Part shown: in pieces, positions 44,422 through 52,287 of the stretch | Layout: each line of letters begins with the position of its first letter | Numbering within the stretch: position 1 is the stretch's first letter | DNA from: Nitrosopumilus sp. | GTDB lineage: Archaea > Thermoproteota > Nitrososphaeria > Nitrososphaerales > Nitrosopumilaceae | DNA: 64,000 nucleotides | NCBI RefSeq assembly: GCF_025698945.1 | Contig: NZ_JAILWM010000004.1 | Coordinates: 62,001 to 126,000, forward strand | Direction of reading: 5' to 3' | Notes under the pieces: model-generated | What the model saw: only the letters and a program-made list of their open reading frames with translations | Database searches by the model: none | Told to the model about the DNA's origin: nothing | Made by a program: the position numbers and the translations under genes

Positions 44422-45315
44422 TTAAAACCTAATCATCTTTTCATAAATTTTTACTCGTTTTGCTATATCGCCTTTTTTGATTTTTAGTAATCCGTCTAAT
44501 CCATATCTTTCAACTGCAAAAGAACCTAAAACATTTCCATAAACTACTGCTTTTTTAATCTCTGATATACTGGTTGAATTTTTACTTGCAAGATATCCTA
44601 TCATGGCTCCTGCAAAGGAATCTCCTGCACCTGTTGGATCTACCACATCCTCTAAGGAAAATCCAGCAGTAGGGAAAATTACCTCATCATAAAACATCAA
44701 TGATCCGTGCTCCCCTTTTTTAATTATAACATATTTTGCTCCCCATTGCATCATTTTTTTAGCACATTTTATCAGATTGAATTCTTTTGTGAGGAGTTTA
44801 GCTTCTTCGTCATTTATTACGACTGCATCAACTGCTTTAATCATTTTAATCACAGCTTCTCGTTTAGTTGATATCCAAAAGTCTATTGTATCACACATTG
44901 AAAATTTTACTTTATCAAATTCTTTGATTAACTTTGTATTTTGTTCAGGATCATTATTAGCTAGATATACAAATTGTGATTTTTTGTAAGCTTCTGGGAC
45001 TTTTGGTTTAAAATCTCCCAATACATTTAATTCTGTTTTTAAAGTTGATCTGGTACTTAGTGTATCGTCATACTTACCATCATAACGAAATGTTTTTCCG
45101 TCTTTTATCGTAAATCCCTGCAAATCAAGATATTTGGATAATATATCATGATGCTTCTTTGGAAAATCTTTTCCAACTACGGCAATTAATCCTGTATCTA
45201 CAAAATTACTTGCTGAAATGGCAGCAAAAGTTGCAGCTCCACCTAATACATTTCTTAATGTTTTCTTTGGTGTTCTAATAGTATCTAGTGCTGTTGAACC
45301 AAAAACAGTAAGCAT
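44422..45315 (-). CDS. PfkB-family sugar or nucleoside kinase
   Basis: 297 residues with the C-terminal anion hole VDPTGAGDSFAGAMIG and N-terminal GGAATFAAISAS. Ribokinase-fold ATP-dependent kinase; adenosine, ribose or another sugar is possible and the sequence does not decide. Transcribed from 45315 (ATG). Confidence 0.9.
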   Translation of the reverse strand: MLTVFGSTALDTIRTPKKTLRNVLGGAATFAAISASNFVDTGLIAVVGKDFPKKHHDILSKYLDLQGFTIKDGKTFRYDGKYDDTLSTRSTLKTELNVLGDFKPKVPEAYKKSQFVYLANNDPEQNTKLIKEFDKVKFSMCDTIDFWISTKREAVIKMIKAVDAVVINDEEAKLLTKEFNLIKCAKKMMQWGAKYVIIKKGEHGSLMFYDEVIFPTAGFSLEDVVDPTGAGDSFAGAMIGYLASKNSTSISEIKKAVVYGNVLGSFAVERYGLDGLLKIKKGDIAKRVKIYEKMIRF

Positions 45316-45326
45316 TTGTGTAAAAC

Positions 45327-45779
45327 TTAACTTTCATGTATAAATTCTCTTGCTTGCTCTTCTGTTGGATAATATACAAATGGTACGTTAATTGATGCAA
45401 ATAACACGTCATACTTTGTTTCTCCTGTAATCTTTACTGAGTTTGTTTTTCCATCAGAATTTGAATAGGTTTGAAATGTTCCTTTAACATTACTACTATC
45501 TAAAGGCTGTAATGTGAATGGTTCCAATTGACCTATTCCAATAATTTCATCCTTAGAGATTACATAGAATTCAGTTTCGCCAGCAGATAATATTAAGACT
45601 GATGGATTTTGAAATTTTAATTCTATATTATAAAATGAACTCTCTTCATTCTCACTTAGTAGTTCGCTACTAGAAATGCTTACACCAATCTGTGAAGCGG
45701 AAGCATATTGTGAATAACCAAAAATACTCATGGCTAATACAAAGAGAACTATTAGACCTCCTTTTTTAGATGATTTCAC
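45327..45779 (-). CDS. Secreted/anchored LEA14-like small protein
   Basis: 150 residues with an N-terminal signal or anchor helix (about 8-26) and a beta-sandwich (GVSISSSELL, NIELKFQNPSVLILSAG, VKGTFQTYSN) resembling LEA14/WHy domains. The protein at 51213 looks similar in type. GTG start. Function unknown; such domains are thought to bind water-stress or surface components. Confidence 0.65.
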   Translation of the reverse strand: MKSSKKGGLIVLFVLAMSIFGYSQYASASQIGVSISSSELLSENEESSFYNIELKFQNPSVLILSAGETEFYVISKDEIIGIGQLEPFTLQPLDSSNVKGTFQTYSNSDGKTNSVKITGETKYDVLFASINVPFVYYPTEEQAREFIHES

Positions 45780-45910
45780 GACTAGTTATTACAAAATTAC
45801 ATTTTAACTCAGGAGGAAAAAATTCCAAATAAATTGTGTAAAAGTTTTGATCTAATCTTAAAGCACATTAGAGCTAACAGGATAAATCAAAATTGGTCAA
45901 GTATTAGTCA

Positions 45911-46393
45911 GTGGCTAGAATTAAACTCAAGCTAGGTGAAAATGAAATTGAAGTCGACTCTAGAGACTTCTATGTAGATAATCAAACATTAAGTGAAGTA
46001 ATTGACAGTCTTTCTCAACATCTACCTGAAAATCAAGCAAAACTAGTCTATGAGCCTGAATCTACTCAAAATTTACAAGTTGAGCATCCAGCAAAATATG
46101 GCTTAGAATATCTTGATGATGCTGAAGCATTTGAACCAGAATTTAATGAACCTAAACATATCCAATCACATGAAATCAAATCTAAATTAAGAATTTTAGA
46201 GACAAGTAGATTCTTTGATTCTCCTAGAACTGTTACTGAAACAGTTGAACAATTACGAGAATATGGTTGGGCTGCAAGTCCATTAGATGTATCAAAAGCT
46301 TTAGCAAAAATGGCATCAAACAAAGAAATTCTAAAAAATTCTAGTGAGAATAGAACACATTATTTTATTCAAGAACCCTTAGTAGCTAATTAG
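45911..46393 (+). CDS. Protein with C-terminal winged-helix-like region, function unknown
   Basis: 160 residues, acidic. The N-terminal RIKLKLGENEIEVDSRDFYVD may be a small beta domain. The C-terminal part (EIKSKLRILETSRFFDSPRT, ETVEQLREYGWAASPLDVSKAL) is like a winged helix without a clear DNA motif. GTG start. Resembles regulators seen in this lineage, but no family is recognised. The 3' end overlaps the convergent ribbon gene by 8 bp. Confidence 0.6.
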   Translation: MARIKLKLGENEIEVDSRDFYVDNQTLSEVIDSLSQHLPENQAKLVYEPESTQNLQVEHPAKYGLEYLDDAEAFEPEFNEPKHIQSHEIKSKLRILETSRFFDSPRTVTETVEQLREYGWAASPLDVSKALAKMASNKEILKNSSENRTHYFIQEPLVAN

Positions 46394-46574
46394 AAAAATC
46401 ACATTTTTCACAATTTGGAAAAGTTTCTCCATCTAAATGATCAAAATGGGTATTGCATTGATTGCAGGTGTGATGCATATCAAAATATCCATCCTTTTCT
46501 ATTTGTCCAATTCTATTTGATTCAAGATCTGTACTCTTACATTTGATACAGTGACAACCACATTCTATTTTCAT
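46386..46574 (-). CDS. Zinc-ribbon protein, 62 residues
   Basis: Eight cysteines in CxCxCxxC (C5, C7, C9, C12), then CNQC (37, 40) and CEKC (55, 58), with several His, giving at least one, probably two, zinc sites. ATG at 46574. Its start context matches that of the small gene at 9664 (tcataattattctc). It is divergent from another small Cys-containing gene 48 bp away. No specific family recognised. Confidence 0.75.
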   Translation of the reverse strand: MKIECGCHCIKCKSTDLESNRIGQIEKDGYFDMHHTCNQCNTHFDHLDGETFPNCEKCDFSN

Positions 46575-46592
46575 AATTATTCTCCGATAATG

Positions 46593-46600
46593 TATGTATA
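46593..46600 (+). promoter_or_regulatory. TATA box of the 51-residue Cys protein gene
   Basis: The motif tatgtata is centred about 26 bp before the TTG at 46623, as expected for leaderless transcription of the miniprotein gene. Confidence 0.55.
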
Positions 46601-46622
46601 GTTCACATGAGTATACAAATCA

Positions 46623-46778
46623 TTGGAAAAGAAAAGAGAGATCCCTTTAGAAATTGATGATCACTTCAAACTTTATGGTAAAGAACCATGGGAAGTAGAA
46701 TATGGTGAAAAATGCCCAATATGTGAAGTCAGAATTGACGAATATGGATTTTGTTCATGTGGTTCTGGTGGAGATTAA
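46623..46778 (+). CDS. 51-residue zinc-binding miniprotein
   Basis: TTG start, 51 residues, CPIC then CSCG (C31, C34, C44, C46). The first half is charged and has FKLYGKEPWEVEYGEK. A TATA box lies at the right distance. The last 50 bases overlap, on the opposite strand, the 3' end of the membrane protein gene at 46729. No known family recognised; the ribbon is consistent with a zinc finger. Confidence 0.72.
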   Translation: MEKKREIPLEIDDHFKLYGKEPWEVEYGEKCPICEVRIDEYGFCSCGSGGD

Positions 46779-47655
46779 TTTTTTTAAATAATGGAATTAT
46801 CAGTATTATTAAAAATCCTATGACTAATGGAGCTACTGGGAATTCAGGAATTACCGTAGTCCCTACAATCATTATTTCTCCTGGTTCTTCAGGTTCAAAG
46901 TTGAGCCAAACATGTGTTCCATTGTTGTAATCTCTAAAGAAAATTTTTCCATCATCATGAAACAAAGTATATGGCTCCCATAACAATTCTAATGGAATAA
47001 TTACATTGACAAAATTTGTACCATCTAGATCTCTAAATGTAATACTCTTAGTTGGTTGATCAAAAACAAATTCTTCTATGTTTGAATGACTTTTAATCTC
47101 TACAATGAATTCGTTATCTTTCCATTTTACATTTTTAAAAATTTGTGGTTCATTAGTTGAATATTTCAAAAGTATTTGACAACCATGACATGTTATTCCT
47201 CTCTTTTCATCTAGAAAGACTGTTCTTTCATTAGCATATATCAGATCAACTTGTTCTGGAAATAAAAAATCAGTTGTTTCTAAATATAAGAAACTCCAAG
47301 TCCATACATTATCTTTTTGGGTTAATACGTGATCAAGATCATATTCAATTACAGAATTTGTGTCTGATGGAAGAATCAGAACAGATGTATTATCTCCTAT
47401 TATTGAGAATTGCTTTTCTTCACCTTCATTATTCGTGACTGAAATATTAGAAACAGTCCCATATATCAGATCAACTTGTTTTGGTAAATTTGATTTAACT
47501 ATGACATGTTTTACATGAACGTCTCCATCTAAACTAATGAATACTTCCACAGACTTTTGTGTAGCTTTTTCTCCAATTGACAATTGAGCATTGGCTACTG
47601 GAATTATTGTTAATAGTGTAAAAATTACTAAAAATCCTAAAATCTTTGTATCCAT
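46729..47655 (-). CDS. Secreted membrane-anchored protein of the archaeal PEFPVA type
   Basis: 308 residues: signal peptide (about 1-23, VANA-QLS), beta-rich external domain, then PEFPVAPLVIGFLIILIIPLF membrane anchor. The short IPEFPVA motif before the final helix is common in surface proteins of ammonia-oxidising archaea. The 16-residue tail after the anchor (INLHQNHMNKIHIRQF) lies in the overlap with the opposite miniprotein gene. ATG start. Confidence 0.75.
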   Translation of the reverse strand: MDTKILGFLVIFTLLTIIPVANAQLSIGEKATQKSVEVFISLDGDVHVKHVIVKSNLPKQVDLIYGTVSNISVTNNEGEEKQFSIIGDNTSVLILPSDTNSVIEYDLDHVLTQKDNVWTWSFLYLETTDFLFPEQVDLIYANERTVFLDEKRGITCHGCQILLKYSTNEPQIFKNVKWKDNEFIVEIKSHSNIEEFVFDQPTKSITFRDLDGTNFVNVIIPLELLWEPYTLFHDDGKIFFRDYNNGTHVWLNFEPEEPGEIMIVGTTVIPEFPVAPLVIGFLIILIIPLFKKINLHQNHMNKIHIRQF

Positions 47656-48132
47656 TTATTCCACAGTAACTCGAAGCATTTTTGCCTCTTCTAGTGGGCA
47701 ATCATTTTGATCACGTTGAAGTTTTACAATCTTATCTGCCACATCCATCCCTTCAGTAACTTCTCCAAATACGGTATATTGCCTGTCAAGAAATGTACTA
47801 TCTGAGGTTACAATGAAAAACTGTGACCCTGCGCTATCTGGATCTTGCGCTCTTGCCATAGAAACAATTCCTCGTAAATGGGATCTAGAACTAAACTCAG
47901 CCTTTATTGTATGACCCGGTCCTCCCATTCCCCATGAACTTTTGTTATCTGTTTTAGTATTTGGATCTCCACCCTGAATCATAAATCCAGGAATGACTCT
48001 ATGGAAAAGTGTACCGTCATAGAATCCATCTTTAGCTAATTTCTCAAAATTTCTTACTGTCTCTGGTGCAAGTTCAGGAAGAAGTTTAAATGAAATATTT
48101 CCATGATTGGTTTCAATCTTAACTGTAGCCAT
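47656..48132 (-). CDS. Cyclophilin-type peptidyl-prolyl isomerase
   Basis: 158 residues. FHRVIPGFMIQGGD, GSQFFIVT and VFGEVTEGMDV are the cyclophilin active site and core. The ATG at 48132 is preferred; an ATG at 48150 is also in frame. Cytosolic, with no signal peptide. Follows the membrane-protein gene directly (stop 48132 side to 47655). Confidence 0.93.
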   Translation of the reverse strand: MATVKIETNHGNISFKLLPELAPETVRNFEKLAKDGFYDGTLFHRVIPGFMIQGGDPNTKTDNKSSWGMGGPGHTIKAEFSSRSHLRGIVSMARAQDPDSAGSQFFIVTSDSTFLDRQYTVFGEVTEGMDVADKIVKLQRDQNDCPLEEAKMLRVTVE

Positions 48133-48334
48133 TAAAATTTTTTCTAACATTATATCATAAGAGTCTTTTGCGAGATCACTGGAAATTTCTTATAGAAATT
48201 TTAAGTATGTTGAAAAATCCATAACTATCAGTACGTTTTTCGTTGTTAGCTATATCTATGAAGACTTTGAAAAATTTTATTTTTTTAATATGAAATTTTT
48301 ATAAATGACATTTTGAAAATCTAAAAGTTATAGT

Positions 48335-48343
48335 CTTATATAG
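48335..48343 (+). promoter_or_regulatory. TATA box of the small HTH gene
   Basis: The motif cttatatag is centred about 27 bp before the TTG at 48366, consistent with leaderless transcription. The remainder of the 233-bp spacer (48133-48365) shows no further gene. Confidence 0.55.
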
Positions 48344-48365
48344 AACAACTAAAACTTAGAATTCG

Positions 48366-48596
48366 TTGAATCGTACAAACCAGAGCACGATCATTAAAGA
48401 AGCAATTAATTCTTATCTTGACAAAGGGGTAACCGATAAGCAGGATATCTATACAAAAGTTGTAGATGAACTTGGTGTTCCACGACCAACCGTAAGAAGG
48501 GTTGCAAGAGATCTGCGAACAGAACTATTACAAAAAATCCAAATTCTACAATCAGATATGCCAAAAGCATCTGCTACCTCTGAAGAAGACGAATAA
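48366..48596 (+). CDS. Small HTH DNA-binding protein
   Basis: 76 residues. The segment IYTKVVDELGVPRPTVRRVA forms a helix-turn-helix with a basic second helix (RRVARDLR), and the C-terminus is charged and helical. TTG start. Resembles small HTH regulators of this lineage; target unknown. Followed 84 bp later by a membrane coiled-coil gene. Confidence 0.72.
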   Translation: MNRTNQSTIIKEAINSYLDKGVTDKQDIYTKVVDELGVPRPTVRRVARDLRTELLQKIQILQSDMPKASATSEEDE

Positions 48597-48680
48597 ACTC
48601 GGCTCCTTTTTCTTTTTAATTTATACCACTTTCTGAGTATCAGCATTAACATTATAAACAATGAATTTTTCAAATTATTT

Positions 48681-49151
48681 ATGGGATATTTGGGAAATCA
48701 TTTAGCTACTGTAACAACTGGTATCTTTGCAGCAGTACTTACAGGATTATGGCCATATTTTATTGACTTTGCACCAATTCTTAATTTCATATTCATTATG
48801 GCAGTACCAATTACATGGTTTTTGACATTTACATGTTGGATTTCACAAAAAAGTGCTGATTACATGCACAAACATGCACCGAATCATGCTCATTCTGAAA
48901 AAAAAAGCTTGAGTAGTACACAAACAATTCAAACAACAACCACTGGTACTCAAATCAGTCTTTCAGAAATAAAACAAGTTCAAAACGAATTATCTTCAGA
49001 ACTTGTAAATCTAAAAGAATCGGTAAAACTAAAAGATAGTGAAATTGAACGATTAAATCAAGAGATCTCTAATTTACAAACTTTAGTGCAGATCGAATCA
49101 TTAAAAACTGAATTAGCTAATTTAAAGATGCTAGCTTCTAAAAGAAAATAA
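48681..49151 (+). CDS. Membrane protein with C-terminal coiled coil, function unknown
   Basis: 156 residues: two hydrophobic segments (about 10-30 and 33-55), a His-rich stretch (MHKHAPNHAHSEKK), and a Leu/Glu-rich coiled coil (about 95-152). The arrangement suggests a membrane scaffold with a cytosolic coiled-coil rod. ATG start. No family recognised. Confidence 0.7.
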   Translation: MGYLGNHLATVTTGIFAAVLTGLWPYFIDFAPILNFIFIMAVPITWFLTFTCWISQKSADYMHKHAPNHAHSEKKSLSSTQTIQTTTTGTQISLSEIKQVQNELSSELVNLKESVKLKDSEIERLNQEISNLQTLVQIESLKTELANLKMLASKRK

Positions 49152-49153
49152 AA

Positions 49154-49273
49154 TTAATCTTTACAATGACAACATTCTATTCCATGATTGTTCTTACAAC
49201 TAGGACAACTTTCTGCTCCTCCAAAATGACATTTACAGGAACATAATTCAGTAGGATCTTTTTTCAAACTCAA
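49154..49273 (-). CDS. 39-residue Cys-rich miniprotein
   Basis: TTG start at 49273 (alternative TTG at 49267). Eight cysteines in 39 residues: CSCKC (11, 13, 15), CPSC (23, 26) and CCHC (34, 35, 37), plus His16, 30 and 36. An AT-rich box (aaatatca on the minus strand, near 49299) lies about 26 bp before the start. The dense Cys/His content is metallothionein- or zinc-knuckle-like. The stop is 2 bp from the convergent gene's stop. No known family recognised. Confidence 0.68.
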   Translation of the reverse strand: MSLKKDPTELCSCKCHFGGAESCPSCKNNHGIECCHCKD

Positions 49274-49640
49274 TGTAATACTTGTTAATCATCTTGATAT
49301 TTGTATTTTGCATAATTAGATGAAAGAACTCGATTTACAAGCAATATTTTACGAATATTCAAAAATTATTTTTTTAAATTTGAATATTGGAATTACTAAA
49401 CTAATCATTTTTTCTATCTAGTAAAAATAAAAAATATTTATCTGTGTTTGAAAAATTAATTATTTCTAAATATTAGTATGATAATATCATACTATTTTTT
49501 TCATTATTATATAATTAGAAATTTAATTTAAAAAATAAAAAATTAATTGTGCTCTTTAAATTTTTAAAATTTCTTAAATTTAAAATATAAAATTAATTAA
49601 AAATACGATTTAATGACACTCATTAATTATTTTTGAAAAA
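49274..49640. other. 367-bp AT-rich gene-free spacer
   Basis: The only spacer above 300 bp in the window. Extremely AT-rich, with short AT tracts. It holds the 21-bp palindrome described separately and the promoter box of the Cys-rich gene near 49299. No open frame with a start, coding bias or RNA fold stands out. Confidence 0.7.
49474..49494. repeat. 21-bp perfect palindrome with a T run
   Basis: tagtatgata-a-tatcatacta, arms of 10 bp around one base, followed on the plus strand by a run of T residues (49495-49501). Could be an operator for a dimeric regulator or a terminator-like hairpin. No gene starts next to it. Confidence 0.7.
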
Positions 49641-50168
49641 CTAGTTTTGTTGAATTTTTGAAGAAAGCCCCAAAGTTTCATCAACCATTTCTTTGAGCCT
49701 ATTTTGTGCATCCTCTAGAATACCAGCTGATGATACGGATTCTATAGTTAAAAAAACAGCCTTTGGGTTTGTTATAACTCTGAAATAAGATAACAGTTGG
49801 GTAAGTAACGTTTGAACATCAACGAAACCGATATTTCCGGCAGCTAAAATTGCCATTCCTGCAACTTTTCCTGGTGTTTTTTTGTAATCTATATACTCAA
49901 AGAGGTTTTTTAATGCTGAACTAAAAAATGAATTATAGATTGGTGAACCAATTAGCCATACATCTGCATCCATAATATCAACTGCAGCATTCTTTGTTTC
50001 TTCATTATATTCTTCGGTCGGACCTCTATAACATTCAATTTTACCTTCTGAAAGATTGATAAATTTTGTATCTGGATTTTTTGTTTTCGTATATTCGTAA
50101 ACATAATTCATCATTACCTCTGTGTTTGCATTTTTTCTTGGACTACCAGATATTACTACAACTTTCAC
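49641..50168 (-). CDS. NADPH-dependent FMN reductase (flavodoxin-like)
   Basis: 175 residues. ISGSPRKNANT is the FMN phosphate-binding loop, and GSPIYNSFFSSALKN is the second FMN motif. Reduces flavins, quinones or metal compounds. ATG start. Transcribed away from the tRNA-Arg and bluB genes on the same strand. Confidence 0.9.
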   Translation of the reverse strand: MKVVVISGSPRKNANTEVMMNYVYEYTKTKNPDTKFINLSEGKIECYRGPTEEYNEETKNAAVDIMDADVWLIGSPIYNSFFSSALKNLFEYIDYKKTPGKVAGMAILAAGNIGFVDVQTLLTQLLSYFRVITNPKAVFLTIESVSSAGILEDAQNRLKEMVDETLGLSSKIQQN

Positions 50169-50220
50169 ATCTTCAACCTACTGTCTTTGTATTTAAATTT
50201 CCTTTTTGATGAAAATTAAA

Positions 50221-50313
50221 CGGGCTTGGAGGGCTTCGATCCCTCGACCTGTAACTTAGGAGGCTACTGCGCTATCCATGTTGCGCGTCAATTTGACTCT
50301 GCGCTACAAGCCC
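50221..50313 (-). tRNA. tRNA-Arg (CCT) with an enlarged D-loop (probable intron)
   Basis: Cloverleaf: acceptor GGGCTTG/CAAGCCC, D stem GCGC/GCGC, anticodon stem GTAGC/GTTAC with loop CTCCTAA (anticodon CCT), T stem GAGGG/CCCTC. The D loop is 28 nt instead of about 10. GCGCA repeats at both ends, so removal of 18 nt restores a normal 75-nt tRNA. The inserted part contains a GTCA/TGAC hairpin. No CCA is encoded. T-loop begins A (ATCGAAG) instead of T. Length 93 nt. Confidence 0.88.
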
Positions 50314-50337
50314 AGCAAAAAAAATACTCTTAATTAT

Positions 50338-51048
50338 TTAAGCGTAATCAAGATCATCTTTGATCATTTCTTGAATACCATTCCAAGATTCATTTTTTTT
50401 ATCATCCCACTTTTCAAAATACACAACATCTTTCAAATCAAGTCTTGGTAACCATCCCGCAGTTTCAAGATCTGGTTTTTCTGCAAATTCATCAACATAA
50501 CCTAAACACAAGTATGCTACAGGAATTACATGTTCAGGTAATTCTAATGCATCCTTTAGTGCATCATTAGATAGAATACTTACCCATCCAAGTCCGACTC
50601 CTTCTGCTCTAGCTGATAGCCATAAGTTCTGAATTGCACAACAAACACTATACAATCCAGCCTCAGGAATACTAGATCTTCCTATAACAAATGGTCCAAA
50701 TTTAGTAGGATCATATGTTACACAAAGATTCACTGGAGATTCCAAAATTCCTTCTAATTTGAATGAAAGATATTTTGATCTCTTTGGTTCTTCAATTAAT
50801 TGTGATGAGCGATTCTTTTCTTCTTCAAATGATAATTTAATTTTCCTTTTTGTTTCTTCACTTTTTATTAAAATGAAATTCCATGGCTGTGAAAATCCTA
50901 CAGATGGAGCATGATGTGCTGCATGAAGGATTTTTGATAAAATTTCATCTTCTATGGGCTTTGATGTAAAATGAGTTCTAACATCTCTTCTTGAATAAAT
51001 TGCCTTATAGAAACCCCTTTTTTCATCTTCAGTAAAATCTTCAGTCAA
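50338..51048 (-). CDS. bluB: 5,6-dimethylbenzimidazole synthase-like protein (BluB)
   Basis: 236 residues, nitroreductase fold. FYKAIYSRRDVRTHF, AAHHAPSVGFSQPWNF and GLGWVSI are the BluB patterns. BluB converts reduced FMN to the lower ligand of cobalamin. Unlike many nitroreductases it keeps the SVGFSQPWN loop. Together with cobJ it fits cobalamin production by this organism. ATG start. Confidence 0.85.
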   Translation of the reverse strand: MTEDFTEDEKRGFYKAIYSRRDVRTHFTSKPIEDEILSKILHAAHHAPSVGFSQPWNFILIKSEETKRKIKLSFEEEKNRSSQLIEEPKRSKYLSFKLEGILESPVNLCVTYDPTKFGPFVIGRSSIPEAGLYSVCCAIQNLWLSARAEGVGLGWVSILSNDALKDALELPEHVIPVAYLCLGYVDEFAEKPDLETAGWLPRLDLKDVVYFEKWDDKKNESWNGIQEMIKDDLDYA

Positions 51049-51130
51049 TTATTATACGCCTTCATTCATTTATTCAATTCTTGCTTTTGTTAAACGTTAA
51101 TAATGTCTGCACCTAGACTTTTACTTCAAT

Positions 51131-51204
51131 GGGCCGGTAGTCTAGCTGGTTAGGATACCGCCTCGACACGGCGGTGATCGTGAGTTCGAATCTCACTCGG
51201 CCCA
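51131..51204 (+). tRNA. tRNA-Val (GAC) with C33
   Basis: Cloverleaf: acceptor GGGCCGG/TCGGCCC, anticodon stem CCGCC/GGCGG, loop TCGACAC. By position the anticodon is GAC (valine) and the nucleotide before it (33) is C where almost all tRNAs have U. T stem GTGAG/CTCAC with TTCGAAT. Discriminator A, no CCA. A TATA-like gttaataatg lies about 30 bp upstream and a T run follows the gene. Confidence 0.9.
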
Positions 51205-51212
51205 CTTTTTAA

Positions 51213-51707
51213 TTAAAAACCAGTCTTGAATTCTTTTTCAATAGTGCTCCAAGAAGTTTCTGTTGTTATACTTCCTTCTGCAATAAAACTAGTGATTTTG
51301 TTTTCTATTGCTGCCTGATAAATTTCTGAATTTGTTTCAGATTTACTTAGAACAAATGTATTTTTCAAAGGAATTTCTGCACCTCCATAAAATATTGCTC
51401 TACCTGGTAATGCTATATCTGCAGTAGAATATTGACCTGAACCAAGTAAAACCCCATCGCCATAAAGTTGGTAACCAATAACTGAAACTGTAAATGTTTT
51501 ATCGCTTGGATTCTTTACAAGAAAAGTAACATCAAATTTTGCCTGATTCTTAACTGTGCTCACATCTCTAAGTTCAACACTTTTTAATTCAATCTCAACT
51601 TGTTCAAGATCCACATTATCTAAACTAGCATAGTAAACAATACCTCCCATCAACGCTAATACTCCTGCAATTGCAGCATAAACTGTCATTTTATTTTGGA
51701 GAGTCAT
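51213..51707 (-). CDS. Membrane-anchored LEA14-like protein
   Basis: 164 residues: N-terminal anchor helix (about 9-27) and a beta-sandwich (LKSVELRDVST, FDVTFLVKNPSDKTFTVSVIG, LGSGQYSTADIALPGRA) typical of LEA14/WHy. Function in archaea unknown. It starts at 51707 (ATG), divergent from the CopD-like gene. Confidence 0.72.
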   Translation of the reverse strand: MTLQNKMTVYAAIAGVLALMGGIVYYASLDNVDLEQVEIELKSVELRDVSTVKNQAKFDVTFLVKNPSDKTFTVSVIGYQLYGDGVLLGSGQYSTADIALPGRAIFYGGAEIPLKNTFVLSKSETNSEIYQAAIENKITSFIAEGSITTETSWSTIEKEFKTGF

Positions 51708-51789
51708 TTCTATGGTATCAGATTATGTACAACTAAAAAACGTTGTTAAGATCCAAATACATAATATTTGATTTAAAATATCATAAACT

Positions 51790-52287
51790 ATGAGTGCAAT
51801 AGAGCAAGCAATTCTTACATTTATTCATCTTGTTGCAGCTGCAATTTGGATAGGAGGATCACTTTTCATTGGAATTGTTTTTTCTCCTCTTTTGAAAACA
51901 ATGACAGATTCATTAGAAGAAAGAATGCAAATAATGATTCGTGTTGGAAGAAGATTCAACAAAATTGCAGTTCCATCATTGATTGTTCTTATGGGAACTG
52001 GCTTGTATAGTTCATTTGCATTACTCAGTAAACCTGACTTACTTGTCGCAACAAGTTATGGAACCTATTTGATAATCAAAATAATTCTTGTTATTGCCTT
52101 AATTATTACGTACATTATTCATGTTAGAGTGATTAGAAAAGATGTTGAAGAAAAAATCATGTCAAAAAAAATGCCAGAGCATGAAATTCAAAAATTAAGA
52201 AAAAAAATTATCATACTTGGTGAAATTACAGTAGTTCTATCAATTGCAATCTTATTCTTTGCATCATTACTTGATGCCGGAGTCTGA
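51790..52287 (+). CDS. CopD-like membrane protein
   Basis: 165 residues, four helices (about 6-27, 55-76, 90-110 and 143-163). The first helix HLVAAAIWIGGSLFIG has the His and Trp-Ile-Gly-Gly of CopD domains. Copper transport or haem-copper assembly is possible. The 3' end overlaps rtcA by 21 bp, convergent. Confidence 0.72.
   Translation: MSAIEQAILTFIHLVAAAIWIGGSLFIGIVFSPLLKTMTDSLEERMQIMIRVGRRFNKIAVPSLIVLMGTGLYSSFALLSKPDLLVATSYGTYLIIKIILVIALIITYIIHVRVIRKDVEEKIMSKKMPEHEIQKLRKKIIILGEITVVLSIAILFFASLLDAGV

Noticed and set aside
50221-50313. tRNA considered a pseudogene because of the long D-loop.
   Set aside because: All stems are intact and removing 18 nt gives a normal tRNA, so a spliced gene is more likely.
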